Below are positions 24,300-36,800 of a stretch of 64,000 nucleotides of DNA, one piece after another (positions within the stretch are counted from its first letter, which is position 1; each line of letters opens with the position of its first letter). A program made the position numbers and the translations under genes. The notes beneath the pieces are model-generated. The model did no database searches. It was not told the DNA's origin and worked only from the letters and a program-made list of their open reading frames with translations. The stretch comes from Centropus unirufus (lineage: Eukaryota > Chordata > Aves > Cuculiformes > Centropidae). The stretch spans positions 626,303-690,302 of the forward strand of contig VYZI01000323.1 of assembly GCA_013397695.1 (NCBI GenBank), in the 5' to 3' direction.

Positions 24300-27200
24300 A
24301 TAGCTTCAACAGTATGTGTAGTAAGTCTGGTTTGCATGCAGAATAATTTAGGTTGGACTTATGTATGTCCAATTCTGAGAACCATGTTTATTTGGAGGTT
24401 TTAATTTTGTGTTTAAGTCATTTCAACACTGAATTCCTGGCAGGATCTTTGAATTTTGTTGGCTAAGGAAAATGGGAAGCATCTAGAAAGAAAATGAGAA
24501 GTTAGCATTCTCCATTAGATCACAGTATAAAATTCATTCTGGTGCCCTAAAAGACAGTACTGAACACATACAACAGTAAATACTTGGGAGAGACATTTGA
24601 AAAATACCATAAGGTTAACTGCTGACTAGGTTTGCTGAATAAGTTATCCAAAAATAATCTAAATGTCATTCACATTGAGTGCCTGTTTACTAGAAAATTG
24701 ACAGTACAGGACTGCCAAGGCTGACAGGCAACACTTATTAACACTGACATTCAGTTTTCCATACTGCACTTTGCAATGTAACTGCAAAATAGGCTGGCAT
24801 TTTCTTTATAAAACAGCTCAAAAGACTGAACTCTTCTCTACACTGCAGTAGGAAGTATGCTGATGTACAACAAAAAACAAAGGAGGGCTACGCACAGCTA
24901 AAATGCTATGCTGCTGCCAAATGCCCTGGGTACGTAAACTTTGTGTTCATCATTCCAAGCTGGCTGCTGAAATGGCCAGAGCTGAATGCCAGCATTGGCA
25001 TTTGTAAGCACCTATGCATGACAAACTACTTCCATACAGAACAAGAAAAATTCCTTCAGTTTGGGTGGACTAAAAAAGCCTTTCCTGAAAATTATGAGAA
25101 AGGGCATGTGGGCATTTCCAGTTAAACTCTTAATTATTGATTACCGGACAAGCAAGGAAGAGCTATGCTTTATAGAAACACATGCCATTGTTCAAAGATC
25201 TAATAGATGACTTGAACAGCACTAAACAGATTGGGTCAAAAATTGTTACCAACAGCACATTGTGTTACTTATCAGCACTTCTCTCATTTGCAAGTATGAT
25301 GCCTCTTGACTCAGACTCAACTTTAGCACCACCTGTTTTGCTCAAAATGGTTTTTAATTCATTAAAAATATGTGCTTTGTTATCATAATGAAATAAATGT
25401 CTCATCTGATGTACTGTATGAATAATTTTTCCCAGATTCATATTCTGAATTTTAGGTTAGCATTTTGGGATATTACTTTAAATTTTTTTGCACATATATA
25501 TGTGTTTCTAAATACAAATGTTATCAATAAGAAAGAAATCCTCAAAGAGTGTTACATCCTCCTCAGCGAAGCAAAATTAAATCTATTCAAGTAGACAGAC
25601 ATGATTTAGTAAGTACGTTCCATAAGCTACTGATTTTGAAATTATGCTGTAACACAAAGGAACCAATTTCCACATTAATTTGTATTAATGCAATGCATTA
25701 AGATCAAGAATTCTCTTCATCCTGTTCTTGTCTACTGTGAAACCATGGCCTGAGTTCCAGAAAAATCTCACACTTGAAACGCAAATCCCACAGAGAACTC
25801 CAGTGTTGTGAAGAACAGATGTCATTCTCTCTAAAAACATACTATTTACTTGAATGCTTTCACCCAAGAAACCTTCTAGAAGGTGTCCTTTGCTGAAACT
25901 TGGATTTTGTTCAGAAGCAATTCAGAGATTTTCAGAGTTCTTTAATATTATTATTTCTATATGGAAAAAAAAAAAAAGTCCTGTAAGAAAAACCAACTGC
26001 AGATGAGTTGGGGAACAGCCAGTGCTTTGGTTACTACACCTTTCAGAAATACCTCTAGTGTCTTTGGAATATTCTAAAAGATAAACTCATCATAAGAAAA
26101 CTCTTGACCAAAAACCTAAGAGCTAAATCCCACCACCAATCAAGATCACATGCTTGATTGTCATCTCAGAGGTGGCTATACTAAGCCCCATTACAGAAAT
26201 CCTTGTCCCACAGCCATTTAATCGGCATATACTGTATTATACAAGAGCAGCCCTCTGTATAAATTATGCCTGTTCATGATTCATCAAGCTCCTTATCATA
26301 GACATGGTTTACTGCACCACTGGACAGCATGGCTCCTACAGTGGGTGAAGTCAGCCAAAAGAGGAGAAACTCGAGCATAAACAAAAAGATCAATTAAAAC
26401 CACTAATTTATGAAAAAAGAGAGCAGCAATAACTAAATGCTGCAAATTACATAAGTGTATTTCTCCACCTATCCTGGAAGAAATGCACCTGCAAAATATT
26501 ACCTAGCTCTATGATGACAGTGACTCAAATTATATCAGGAAAAATTTAAACAATCATATTCAAGAAGCTTTAAAATTATTAGCACATGAAAATGTACTTC
26601 TACTTTTTTCATGGCAAGCTTCATTACATAAACATCCACCTGCTTTCTCTCCAAACTGTGTATTATTTTTAATATTATGAATTCTTATTTTATCCTACTT
26701 CTGTTTAGATGTTTTGTAGCAGATGGTAGAATTATTTAGTTTGTTTTCAGTATACTGTGCACCTACCTTGTTATAGATGTTTAACCTAGAAAGGATGCAA
26801 GTAAAGAACAGAAGGAAGGCCAGCCCATTGCAGTGCCCTGACTACTTCCCTGGAGCCAGAGGAGAGGCTTTTTCACTTCTCAGAGTTCCTTGGCACCTGC
26901 AGCTCCTCCTATGGACCAGCAGAAAGGAAGAGCACTGAAGACACACAAACTTGAACCGCTGTTGGGCAGATTTTTAAGGCAAACAACTGATGGACTGGAA
27001 GGAAGAGCACTGCTCTGGAGAACAAAGGAAACTGCATGGATTTTGCGTGACTTGGGAAAACTCTGAAGTTGGATCAGTATCTTCTTTTAAAGAGGCTCCA
27101 TTAATGAGATTCACCTAGCAGGACAGAGTTTTCCCTAGTTAAATAGCTATTTCTTTTAGATTATCTGAGTGTGCTCTAGTAAAATATTTATTTAGCTGTT

Positions 27201-27339
27201 GGGAGATCTCTGCTATCACTGGGTTTATTCAGCTCGAAGAAGGAAACAGGAAACCTCCACCAGTTGAGTCAAGTGTTCCCAACTTCTAATGAATAATTTT
27301 CAATAGATCTTGAGATGAGACATAAAGAAGCTAGAGAAA
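24300..27339. other. Unique AT-rich sequence, no gene seen
   Basis: No recognisable repeat or exon. Open frames of 60-68 codons are chance-sized. A run of A lies near 25,965-25,977. The stretch 26,790-27,080 is somewhat purine- and GC-richer, without a recognisable identity. Confidence 0.55.
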
Positions 27340-27755
27340 GAGGCACATGAGCTATCAATGCCAATATGGAATAGTAAGTTTCTGGTCAACACGGTTTCCA
27401 ATAACATGGCTGACATCCCAGTTGACATGCCTCTACACCAATTCCTGCAACATCAGCAAGAAATAGAAGGAGCTGGAAGACTTGTAGGGCAGAAAAACTA
27501 TGATACAGTTGCCATCAGGAAAACATGACGGGATGACAACAGGAGTGCTGCAATGGATAGCTAGAAACTCTCAGAAGGGATAGGCAAGGAAGGAAGGGAT
27601 GTCTGGGGAAGGGTAGCCCTGTTTGTTAGGGAGTGTTTGAATTTTCAAGAGCTTAATGATGCTGATAAGAGGGTTGAATGTTTATAGGCAAGGATCAGGG
27701 GAAAAGGCCAAGAAGGCAGACATGGTAGGAATATGTCACAGATCACTCCACTAGA
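27340..27755 (+). pseudogene. CR1 ORF2 endonuclease-region remnant
   Basis: The sequence follows the coding region of the CR1 apurinic-type endonuclease. Landmarks in order are AACATGGCTGACATCCCAGT, GAAAACATGACGGGATGACA, AGTGCTGCAATGGATAGCTA, CTCAGAAGGGATAGGCAAGG, GTTAGGGAGTGTTTGAATT and AGGCCAAGAAGGCAGACATG. In an active element this enzyme nicks target DNA for target-primed reverse transcription. Here the frame is broken. The fragment stops where an inverted CR1 3' piece begins, so everything from the end of the endonuclease through the RT is missing. Confidence 0.8.
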
Positions 27756-27966
27756 GTAGGTTCACCTAAGCAGGTGGCACAGGAATGTGTGCAGGAAGGT
27801 TTTCAATATCTCCAGAGAACGAGACTCCACAGTCTCCCTGGGCAGCCTGTTCAGTGCTCTGTCACACTCGCAGTGAAGAAATTTTCACTCATGTTAAGGT
27901 GGAACTTCCTCTGTTCCTGTTTGTACCCATTGTCCTTTCTCCTGCCCCTGGGCACAATTGAGAAGG
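27756..27966 (-). mobile_element. CR1 3' fragment, inverted within a composite
   Basis: Antisense CR1: GGTTCACCTAAGCAGGTGGC, TTTCAATATCTCCAGAGAA, GAGACTCCACAGTCTCCCTG, GGCAGCCTGTTCAGTGCTCT and CTCATGTTAAGGTGGAACTT follow the reverse complement of a CR1 3' region. The extreme 3' tail is absent. It lies between two plus-strand CR1 pieces. The 80-codon plus-strand frame here (27,774-28,016) is antisense to CR1 and spans the junction, so it is not a gene. Confidence 0.85.
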
Positions 27967-28187
27967 GTCTGGATATTAGGAAATATTACTTCAATGAAAG
28001 GGTTGTTGAGACCTGAGACAGGTTGCCCAGGGAAGTGGTGGAGTCACCACCACTTGAGGTATTTAAAAGCAGTGTAGATGTGGCACTCAGGAACATGGTT
28101 TACTGGTGGACTCGGTATCGTTAGGTTTATGGTCGGACTCAATGATCTTAAAGGCCTTTTCCAACGTAAACTATTATGTGATTCTTA
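27967..28187 (+). mobile_element. CR1 LINE 3' end, right part of composite
   Basis: Plus-strand CR1 tail: CTGGATATTAGGAAATATTA, CAGGTTGCCCAGGGAAGTGG, TGAGGTATTTAAAAGCAG, ACTCAATGATCTTAAAGGCC, TTTTCCAACGTAAAC and the end ATTATGTGATTCTT. The junction with the preceding inverted piece falls in GTCTGGA, a word both fragments would carry, so a few bases of microhomology may have joined them. Confidence 0.85.
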
Positions 28188-29400
28188 AAGCCCTGTAGTG
28201 TGGAGCAGAAATTGTGTTTAAGTTCTTCTGAAAAAAAAATGTTTTCTAAAAAGAAGAAACTAGTCACCTATAGCTTCTCAGCAGTTAATGGTAAAAAAAT
28301 GTATCTAAAAAGATACAAAGCATTGCCATTCAACTTATCACAGATATTTTTCTCACTATACATGCCCTCTGGAAGTAGCTTTTCACAGCACCAACTAGCA
28401 AAAAGTTCCTTTGACAAAGAAGGGTAGATGAAAACAATCTCACTCCAAACCAGCTGCAGAGTTAAGGGTTCCCAAACACTGAGTTTTCCTTGCGTTGCCT
28501 GTCATGTTACATGGGAAGCAGAAAGAGAGACGTATCTATACATGTGGTTTCAGAAGCAGTGTTTCATTCACCATAACTTCCAAAAGATGAAAGCTCCTAA
28601 GGGCAGTTAAGGTAGCCCTAAAATATGCCTGGTTCATCTAATAAAAACTATAACAGTAATAATAAAAGTAAAAATGCTTTGCATTATTAAAGCATTTATC
28701 TTAAAAAGAAATTAACCTTTGAAGCCAAAATTTATCTTTGTACCGTGTTCCAAGTTCTGCCAGTCAGGAGGTCTGGTAGGAGGCCTGGAATTACAGCAAT
28801 AGGACTTAGCATAATCCAGACCCTAACAAAAGGCCATTAGAGTAGCCACTCTTGAGTATAACTACCATTAATGACTTCAGACTGGCAAGAAGCCCAACCA
28901 GAGATGATCACTTCCCATGCCAACTGTATTGCTGTCAACACCACTGCTGCTGGTGGTGTCTGTCATTTTTGCCATTGTTGATTGTGACATCCAGTCAGCA
29001 GCAAAGTAGTTTATGAACCTCTGGAGGAGTGTGAAGCTAGTTGAGTAAAATGATTATGCATTATGTGAGTTTGAAGTATAATACTTATTTAACATGGTTG
29101 TAAGAGATGCCAATGGAAGTCCCAAGAAAGAAAGCATTCATTATACATGATACTGAAGACTTACAATTATGTGGGTGTCAAAACATCTACACAGAACTAA
29201 AATATCTTAAATATTGTTATCTTGATGATATAAAAACTGAGACTGAATAAAAATGAAAATCCAGGAAATTATTTGCAATTTAAAAAAATCCATCACAATT
29301 TGATGATTAATTCCATCTTTTAAGAGGACAGAGACCTATGAAATCTAACACATACAGAGAGGTCTTGATTTGGATTGCATTTTTCTGCTGAATTTGATTT
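28188..29400. other. Unique AT-rich sequence, no gene seen
   Basis: No exon or repeat family was recognised. A small hairpin (ACACCAC and GTGGTGT arms, 28,938-28,959) forms around a CTG-type loop; it is short enough to be chance. Confidence 0.6.
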
Positions 29401-29553
29401 ATAGAACCACGGTATCTTTGAGCTTCAGAAGGGTCATTCGAGGTCCCAAGTCCAACCCCACCCCATTCAAGAAAGGTCAGCTAAAGCAGGCTGCCCAGGA
29501 CCATGGCCAGTCAGGTCTTGAATAGCTCCAAAGCTAGAATCTCCATGGGCTTC
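29401..29553 (-). mobile_element. Short CR1 LINE 3' fragment
   Basis: Read on the minus strand this is a CR1 3' end. On the plus strand the order is ATAGAACCACGG, CAGAAGGGTCATTCGAGGTC, CCAAGTCCAACCCCAC, AGGCTGCCCAGGACC and GGTCTTGAATAGCTCC. It is only about 150 bases and severely 5'-truncated, which is typical for CR1. Confidence 0.75.
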
Positions 29554-31710
29554 ACATGACATGAATTTAACAGACATTTAGTCTATAGGCCATATTAATC
29601 CAAAAGGCTTTTTTTTGTCCTTTGATAGCTGAGACAACATGATGTCCTCAGAAAAAAACATGCACCATACACCATGGAGTTACCAACAGGGGTTGGTAAC
29701 TGCTCAGTAGTGCATAGTCCATAGCATGCTGGAAGTCTGGCAAGTCCCCACTTCACACAGACAGGGAGGTGGGAAAGTCATCCAGGAAAAAATATCTTCT
29801 ATTACTTTTCTATTTTGAAATTATTGCTGCATTGAAAACAGATTTAGCATTCAGCATCTTGTTTGTGTTTTTCACTTAAAAAGCAACAAAAAAATCCCAC
29901 TCTGGCCACTATCTTCCCCATCAGAATCTGACCATGAGGTTCAAAATGACCTACATTAAAAACAATAAAACTATTGAAGCTTGTAGCTTGTGTTGCCACA
30001 CACTATGCTTAAGGCTTAAAAAAAAATCCTTTGACTTATGTCAGCCCAAAATAAATCCAAATTATTTTAAGATAATTTCTCAAGATGCACATATCTTAAA
30101 AAGGCAATTAAATTTACCTGAAATATATATTCTAATGGGAAAGAGAAGTATATTATCAGATCAAGTAATCTTATTAAAAATTTCAGCAGCTTTAAAGAGT
30201 TTAAATTACTCCTTTCAAGATTTTTCAAGGTGCTCAAAGGCAAGACAAAGACTCAAACAGACCATATACTGCAAGATAATTACAGATAATTAAAGATTTT
30301 GATAAATCCAAAAGAAAGGATGGATGGAAGGAAGAAAAGAAGGAAGGTAAGAAGAAAGAAAAAAGGAAGGACTGATAGACTATTCAAATAGTCATTGCTA
30401 TTGCATTTCTATTGCTATTCACTATTGCAAATAGCTCTTATCTCAGTCATCAGACCTCAACATGCTTTATTTAAACTATAACATCTCCATTTAATTTATA
30501 AGGGTGCTACAGTCCACAGGAATAAAACCTCAGTGTGTATGGCTAGTCAATTAAAGAATGAAGCCTGGTTTCATATCAGGAATTGGGAGAGTACTCCATG
30601 CACAGACACCATCAATTGGAGTTTTCTTCCTCTCTTCTGAGATGTTGCTGCTTGCTTCGCTGGAATTTTAAATGCTTTAATTTTCTGAATATTTATATGG
30701 TATTGTATTATGGAATAGGACCATTACAGTGTATCACTCTGAGGTGCATGAGTGAGGTACAAATCAATACTACAACTTACGTTTTTGAAATCTGGTTGAA
30801 ATAGCAGGCCAAAGCCAGAAATTCTCAAAGCATTTATTCGAAACACTAACAGTCTCAAACACAATATATTAATTTCAGAGCAAAAAGTATTCTTTTAACA
30901 GTGTATAACTGGAAATATCTCTGGCTTATGGCCACACCAAATTCAGACCAAACAGAAACTGCTCTGTTCTTCTGTATTGGTCATCTAATGAAGAAGCAAG
31001 CATGAAAATATAAAGTTTACAGGTTCAGAGTGAAAAAGAGTAAAATAAAATAAAATCTTGCCTCTAGCTTGCCTATGCTTTAGAAACTCTCTCCCTTGGA
31101 TACCGCTAAAATCTGCTGCTTGAAATCGCAGGTTGATTTGATTATGAGTATGTAGTTTACCTCTCTAAAAGAAGAAAGGGTGGTATAATTTTTCATTTTG
31201 TAATCTCTAAAGAGGACACTCTCCACTTCTTTTTTGCCAGCCCCACACATGCTGGATGCCATTCCTGCATATTTCCATGCCTGGGCAGAAGTCTCAAAGC
31301 AGCTGCAGAGTTAATTCTCAAAACTCCTGTTGCGAAATATCTGTGTAAGAAGGATGACAAAACGATTGATTCCCCTTGACTCCACAACACCAGGTTTCTA
31401 AATCAAAGGGGTGAATGAAACACTCATATGCACCTTGAATAACAGCCCAAGCTAGAAAAAAGTACTAAAGAAAGGAAAGGACTGACAATATTTAATCTAT
31501 CTCCTTCCTCTACTAGCTTATGGCAACACAGGCAAATGCTGACAGGTGTCCCACATGCCTCCTCTTAGCTGGAAGACAGGAATCGATCCAGGATTACCAA
31601 AGTAGGAAAAATCAGAGACACGCCAGACAGAATCCTCCAGAATCCAAACTAGAAATTTCCATACGAAGGGAACACAGCAATCTACTTAAAATCACAATAT
31701 GTAAAGTAAG
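29554..31710. other. Unique AT-rich sequence with a purine repeat
   Basis: Contains a small stem-loop at 29,661-29,714 and the GGAA-rich stretch at 30,310-30,371. The 119-codon plus frame (29,934-30,293) is lysine- and isoleucine-rich, matches no family I know and has no exon context. Short ATTGCTAT repeats occur at about 30,394-30,426. Confidence 0.55.
30310..30371 (+). repeat. GGAA/GAAA-rich purine microsatellite
   Basis: About 60 bases built from imperfect GGAA, GAAA and GGAT units, almost entirely purine, with no coding content. Confidence 0.8.
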
Positions 31711-33803
31711 CACAGAATCATAGAATGATTTGGCTTGGAAGGGGCCTTAAAGATCAGCCAGTTCCAATCCCTCCCACTAGATCAGGCTTCTCAAGGCCCC
31801 ATCCAGTCTGGCCTTGACCACTTCCAGGGAAGAGGCAGCCACAGATTCCCTGGACAACCTGGGCCTCACCACCCTCATTGGAAAGAATTCTTTCCTAACA
31901 TCTAATCTAAATCTTCCCATGTCCAATTTAAAGCCATACCCTCCTCATCCTATCATGCCCTTGTAAAAAAGTCCCTCCCCACCTTTCTTCTATACCCCTT
32001 CAGGTACTGGAAGGCTGCCCTAAGGTCTCCCCAGAGCCTTCTCTTCTCTAGGCTGGACAACCCCATCTCTCTCAGTCTGTCCTCACAGCAGAGATGCTCC
32101 AGCCCTCGAATCATCACTGTGATGTCCTCTGGATCTGTTCCAACATTTCCATATTCTTATATTGGCTATTCCAGAACTGGACACAGTACTCCAAGTGGGA
32201 TCTTAGGAGAGTGGAGTAGAGGCAGGGAACACCTCCCTCAACCTGCTGGCCCTACTTTGTTGCAGCCCAGGATACAGTTGGCCTGGGCTACAAATGCACA
32301 TTGCCACCTCATGTCAAGCACTTCCAAGTCCTTCTCTGCAGGGCTGCTCTCAATCACGTCATCCCCCAGCCTGTGCTGGAACTGTCAATTGCCCTGACCT
32401 GGGTGTAGGACCTTGCACTTGGCCTCATTGAACCTCATGATGTTCACGCAGGCCCACTTCTCCACCTTGTCCAGGTCCCCTCTGGATGGCATCCCATTCT
32501 TCTGGTGTGACAACTGCACCACTCAGCTTGGTGTCATCTGCAAAATTGCTGAGGGTGCACTTGATCTCACTGTCTATTGTATCAATGAAAATATTAAACA
32601 GCATTGGTCCTAGTACAGACCTCTGAAGGACACTACTTGTCACAGACCTCCAGCTGGATATCGAGCAATTAGCCACTACTATCTAAATGCAACCATCCAA
32701 ACAATTCCTTATCCAGCAAATAGTTCTCTCATCAAATCCATATCTCTCCCCAGTTTGGCGAGAAGGATGTTGTGGGGGACCGTGTCAAAGGCTTTACAGA
32801 AGTCCAGATAGATTACATTCATTACTTTTCCCATATCCACTGATATGGTCACCCCATCATACAAAGCCCCTAGGTTGGTCAGGGAGGACTTGCCCTTGGT
32901 AAAGCCATGCTGGCTGTCTCAGAGCACCTCCCTGTCCTCCATGTGTTTTAGCATAGCTTCTAGGAGGATCTGTTCCATGACCTTCCAGGGCACAGAGGTG
33001 AGACTGACAGATTGGTAGTTCCCAGGGTCATCTTTTCTACTCTTTATAGAACAGGGCACAATGTTACCCTTCTTCCAGTCACCAGGGATCTCCCCTGACC
33101 GACATGACTTTTCAAATATCACAGAAAGTGGCTTGGCAACCACATCAGCCAATTAGCTCAGGACTTTGGGATGTAACTCGTCAGGTCCCATAGACTTATA
33201 TATGTTCAGTTTCCTCAGGTGGTCACGAACCGGATGAACAGTGGGTGGGGCTAGACCCCCAGTATCCATCTTGTTATCCATTTACCAAGGAGGGGTGAAG
33301 AGAGTGGTTGTCAGTGAAGACAGAGGCAAAATAAGTTGTTGGGTACCTCGACCTTCTTGTCTATTGTACAAGGTCACCACTTTCATCCATCAGTCAGGGT
33401 ATGCTTTCCGTAACCTTCCTTTTCTGGTTGACATACCTGTAGAAGCCCATCTGGTTTTAATTTTTCCCCTTGCCAAGTTCAGTTCCAGCTGTGCCTTGGC
33501 CTTCCTGACCCCTTTTCTTCACTTCTGGGCAGCCTCCCTATACTCTTCTGAGGTTACCTGTCCCTGCTTTCACTGCCTGTGCAGTTTCCTCTTGCTCTTC
33601 AATTTGACCAGCGGGTCTCCAAACAGCCATATTCGTGTCCTCCCTTCCCTGTGTTATTTTCTACATCTGGGGACTGAGTGGTCTTGTGCTTCATGGAAAG
33701 CATCCTTAAATATTTGCCAATTCAATTCTGCTCCCTTGTCCCCAAGGACCATTTCCCAGGGCCTCCTACCAACTAACTCCTTGAAGAGCTGGGAGTTTGC
33801 TTG
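31711..33803 (-). mobile_element. Large 5'-truncated CR1 LINE, about 2.1 kb
   Basis: The longest repeat in the window. The left edge (CACAGAATCATAGAATGATT) is the CR1 3' terminus on the minus strand. Rightward, the antisense CR1 continues collinearly through the 3' region, the reverse-transcriptase coding part (31,900-33,160) and the linker upstream of RT, ending near CTTGAAGAGCTGGGAGTTTG. The endonuclease domain is absent, so the copy was truncated at insertion. CR1 normally moves by target-primed reverse transcription; this copy is inactive because its frames are broken. Four open plus-strand frames here, including the 200-codon frame at 33,241-33,843, are antisense artefacts. Confidence 0.93.
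32425..33152 (-). pseudogene. CR1 ORF2 reverse-transcriptase remnant
   Basis: Two minus-strand open pieces come from the same LINE polymerase. The upstream piece (33,152-32,919, 77 codons) carries the RT entry region with GEIPGDWKKGNIVP and PGNYQSVSLTSVPWKVMEQI, typical of non-LTR reverse transcriptases. The downstream piece (32,676-32,425, 83 codons) carries QRSVLGPMLFNIFI and the catalytic-type motif FADDTKL, with FADD encoded at 32,544-32,533. The pieces are in different frames and stops lie between them, so the gene is dead. It copied CR1 RNA into the genome in its active ancestor. Confidence 0.9.
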
Positions 33804-36800
33804 TAATCATTCATCCTCAAGAGGTAGTCAAACAATATTTTGACTCTTGCTTTTGAGCTGTTCTGAACAACTTAATTATCATCCTTTGCTAAAACGGGTG
33901 CAGGTATCATACAGGTTTTATTCTCCGGCCATGTTTGATGGTGTGTTTTGCTGTTGAGGAGAATACTCCAATTCAATAAAGCAAGCTGAACTGAACATGG
34001 CTTGAACTTTTCGCTTGTACAACGATACTAAGAGATTTCTAGCTAAAGAAATGCAGGAGGATATAGTGCAAGGACATGTTGGAAGCAAAATTACTGACAT
34101 TCGCAAGCCTTATATAGAAAACACCTCCTTCATCTTACTTCTTTTCCTGATCTGCTCTCATGCTTCTGCACTAGTTCTGTGCTTGTACTGCACAAGTATG
34201 CGGAACACACTTTGCATGCATAAACTTTGATTTAATAACTAATCATTTATTAAATGATCACTTCATTACAGAGCATTTCCCCTTCTTACATGAAGGCTGG
34301 GTTTACTTGTAATTTAAAGGTTAGAAGCAGACCTTGTTTCTAAAACAGTATTTATACATTAATGGGCATATTTACTTTCACTGATTTATTTTACCAATTA
34401 ATGTTCACTTGTTTTATTTTGTCACGTGAGTCAAAGCGGCAGCCTAATATAGACTTCATCTTTCCTTTCTGAATTTTCTGAAGTTTAGATTAATAAATGT
34501 ATTTATAATAACTATTTACACTGCCACTTTGGAATTATGTTTAACGTCCTCCATGCAACAGTACATGGTTACCTATGACAAATCCACTTTGTCTCTGCAA
34601 AAACATGTACTTCCTAATACCTCCATGAGAGAAGACAGAGCTTTAGGAAATAATTTCTCACCACCTATTGTTTACTCAGGATGCTCAAAAAGCCATGCCA
34701 AGTTACAAAACCAAGAGGGTAAAAATAGACATAATTATTTAAATTATTATTTGTCCTTGTAATGCTTTATGTATCTGCTTTTGGTAGATGATAAATCACA
34801 TATATTGTTTTACTGGCTCCAATTAATACACCTATAGATAAATTAGAATTACTAGATCGGTTTTTTTGTTTAAATGCTAGTAAGATAGAGGCAGAGGTCT
34901 AAACTAAAACCACATTTTAAAGTTGCATATGCATTTAACTCTGAGATGCAAAATTTTTAAGTGCACTTACTTACCCAGAACACTGTTACCCAATGAGTTG
35001 TTTCTGGGATATTGGTCATACGCTGATAAAAAATACAGCCTAGTGTTTTTAATGCAATGCAAATGCTTATCTTCTCAGATTTTTTTTTTTAAAACATCAG
35101 CTGCTTTCTTCACCACAGTGTGGTGGTAAAGTGATTTAACACTTTTGAACTGCTCTCTCTCAGATAATGTAAACCTTCAAATCAAATAATAGTTATCTTG
35201 CAATCCACAGAGATAATTGCGGCTTATAAAGATACTTTTGTATATGTTAACTCTTCTGTCCATAGAGGACTGGAATATTTTGTTGATTGACTGCAACAGT
35301 ATGTTGAGGAAATAATGTATGTTTCTAGTATAAACGTATAACAGGCTGTCATTTTCATCAGAACCAAATAAATCCTCTGTCAGATTAATATCTGTAGGGT
35401 TTGATGTAAAAGAGTTTGTTAAATAGGCTCCCAGAATGGTCGATTTGCTCATTTAATTGACTCTGTATTCTTTCTTACTTTTCTTAATTGGGTAAGTAGC
35501 TAGAATATAGATAATGCAGTATAAGGATAAAATTACATGCTGTGTAAAATCTGCTACAAAAGTTACATTAAAACAGTTCAGAATGAAGCACATTTCAATT
35601 ATATAATGAAAAAATACATTTCAGTGACATTGCAATTCTCCCTTAAACTGTTCCTCACATGAAAAAGCAATGGAATAATGGCTTCATTTAAATATAATTT
35701 ATCACATTATGGATTGAAATGCACAGTCAGAGCACCCAGAATAGCATTAACTCTGCCCACTGAAGACATGAAGACAATAAGTGACAATCACATGATTAAA
35801 TCATTTTTTTCTATTTGCAGTTTAAGAAATAAATTAAGTGCATTTAAAAAAAAAAAAAAAAGCATCTCTCCTGGCTTCTATCACAACATGGCAAACTCAC
35901 TGAAATATCACTCTGATATCACCACAAGGTTCAAGTTAAAAAAACAATTTAAAAATATCAAAATATGTGATAGAAAGATTCTGATAAAGGCAATCTTAAA
36001 CAAGTCCCCTAGATGCTAAGAAGCAGAGCAATTATTGAAACATTCTCTTCCATTCTGCTACCTAGACAGATATCCTGTGTTTCTCAGATAATAGAAAGAA
36101 AACATTGTGGGCCTAGAAAACATTATCAGATCCAGACAGTATCAAACACAGAGAACACCTTCTAATCTACTTTATTGCCCTGGAAACTAAGAAGGAGAGG
36201 TCATCATTCCGGTGCTGGAGAAGCAGTAAAGTCACACTTGAGAGAATTTTTCTATGCTCTCCTTGATGGAATCACTCCATCAAGACAGGCTGCCTCTGTT
36301 CATTCACTGAAAGCAACGCCTCCTCCTGCAGGGAAGATTCCCAGAGGAACCTTCTCGAACAGCCTTCCTTGTAGATGTACACGTGCAGGGAGTACTCAGC
36401 GATCCTCTGAGCTCAAGCTCTGTTACCATATGATGTTTTCAAACATCACCTTTCCAGAGATGGCTGATATACCATGGACATGCACTCCTGGCCACAGTAA
36501 ATCCTGCTAGATGTGTCTGCCTCGAGAGCTTACTTCGTCAAGTAATCTAGGTGCACAAATGTAAAACGAAAATTTGGTCTAAGGCATCAGAGCTAACCTC
36601 AGCCATTTCTTCTGACTTTCTTATGGAACAGTTTGGTTTGTGGGCACTCTATATCCTCTTTGGTTGAAAAAAATATCCCTGACTATCAGGTCATACTCAC
36701 AAATAGATTTGCTTGGTAGAAAAATCAAAAATTCTTTCAAAATAAAATTAAGAAAAGGATCTGAGACTAGCCCTACACAGCGTACCAATTTCTTTTTTGC

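Noticed and set aside
29934..30293. 119-codon plus-strand frame
   Set aside because: Lys/Ile/Leu-rich translation of AT-rich DNA with no domain and no splice-site context; a frame of this length is expected about once or twice by chance in 64 kb.
33241..33843. Longest open frame in the window (200 codons, plus strand)
   Set aside because: It is antisense to the minus-strand CR1 element and its residues are the complement of CR1 coding and linker sequence; no independent domain is visible.
36175..36510. 111-codon plus-strand frame, with the 9-bp hairpin CTTGATGGA/TCCATCAAG inside
   Set aside because: No similarity recognised and no start or splice context; the hairpin is short enough to arise by chance.
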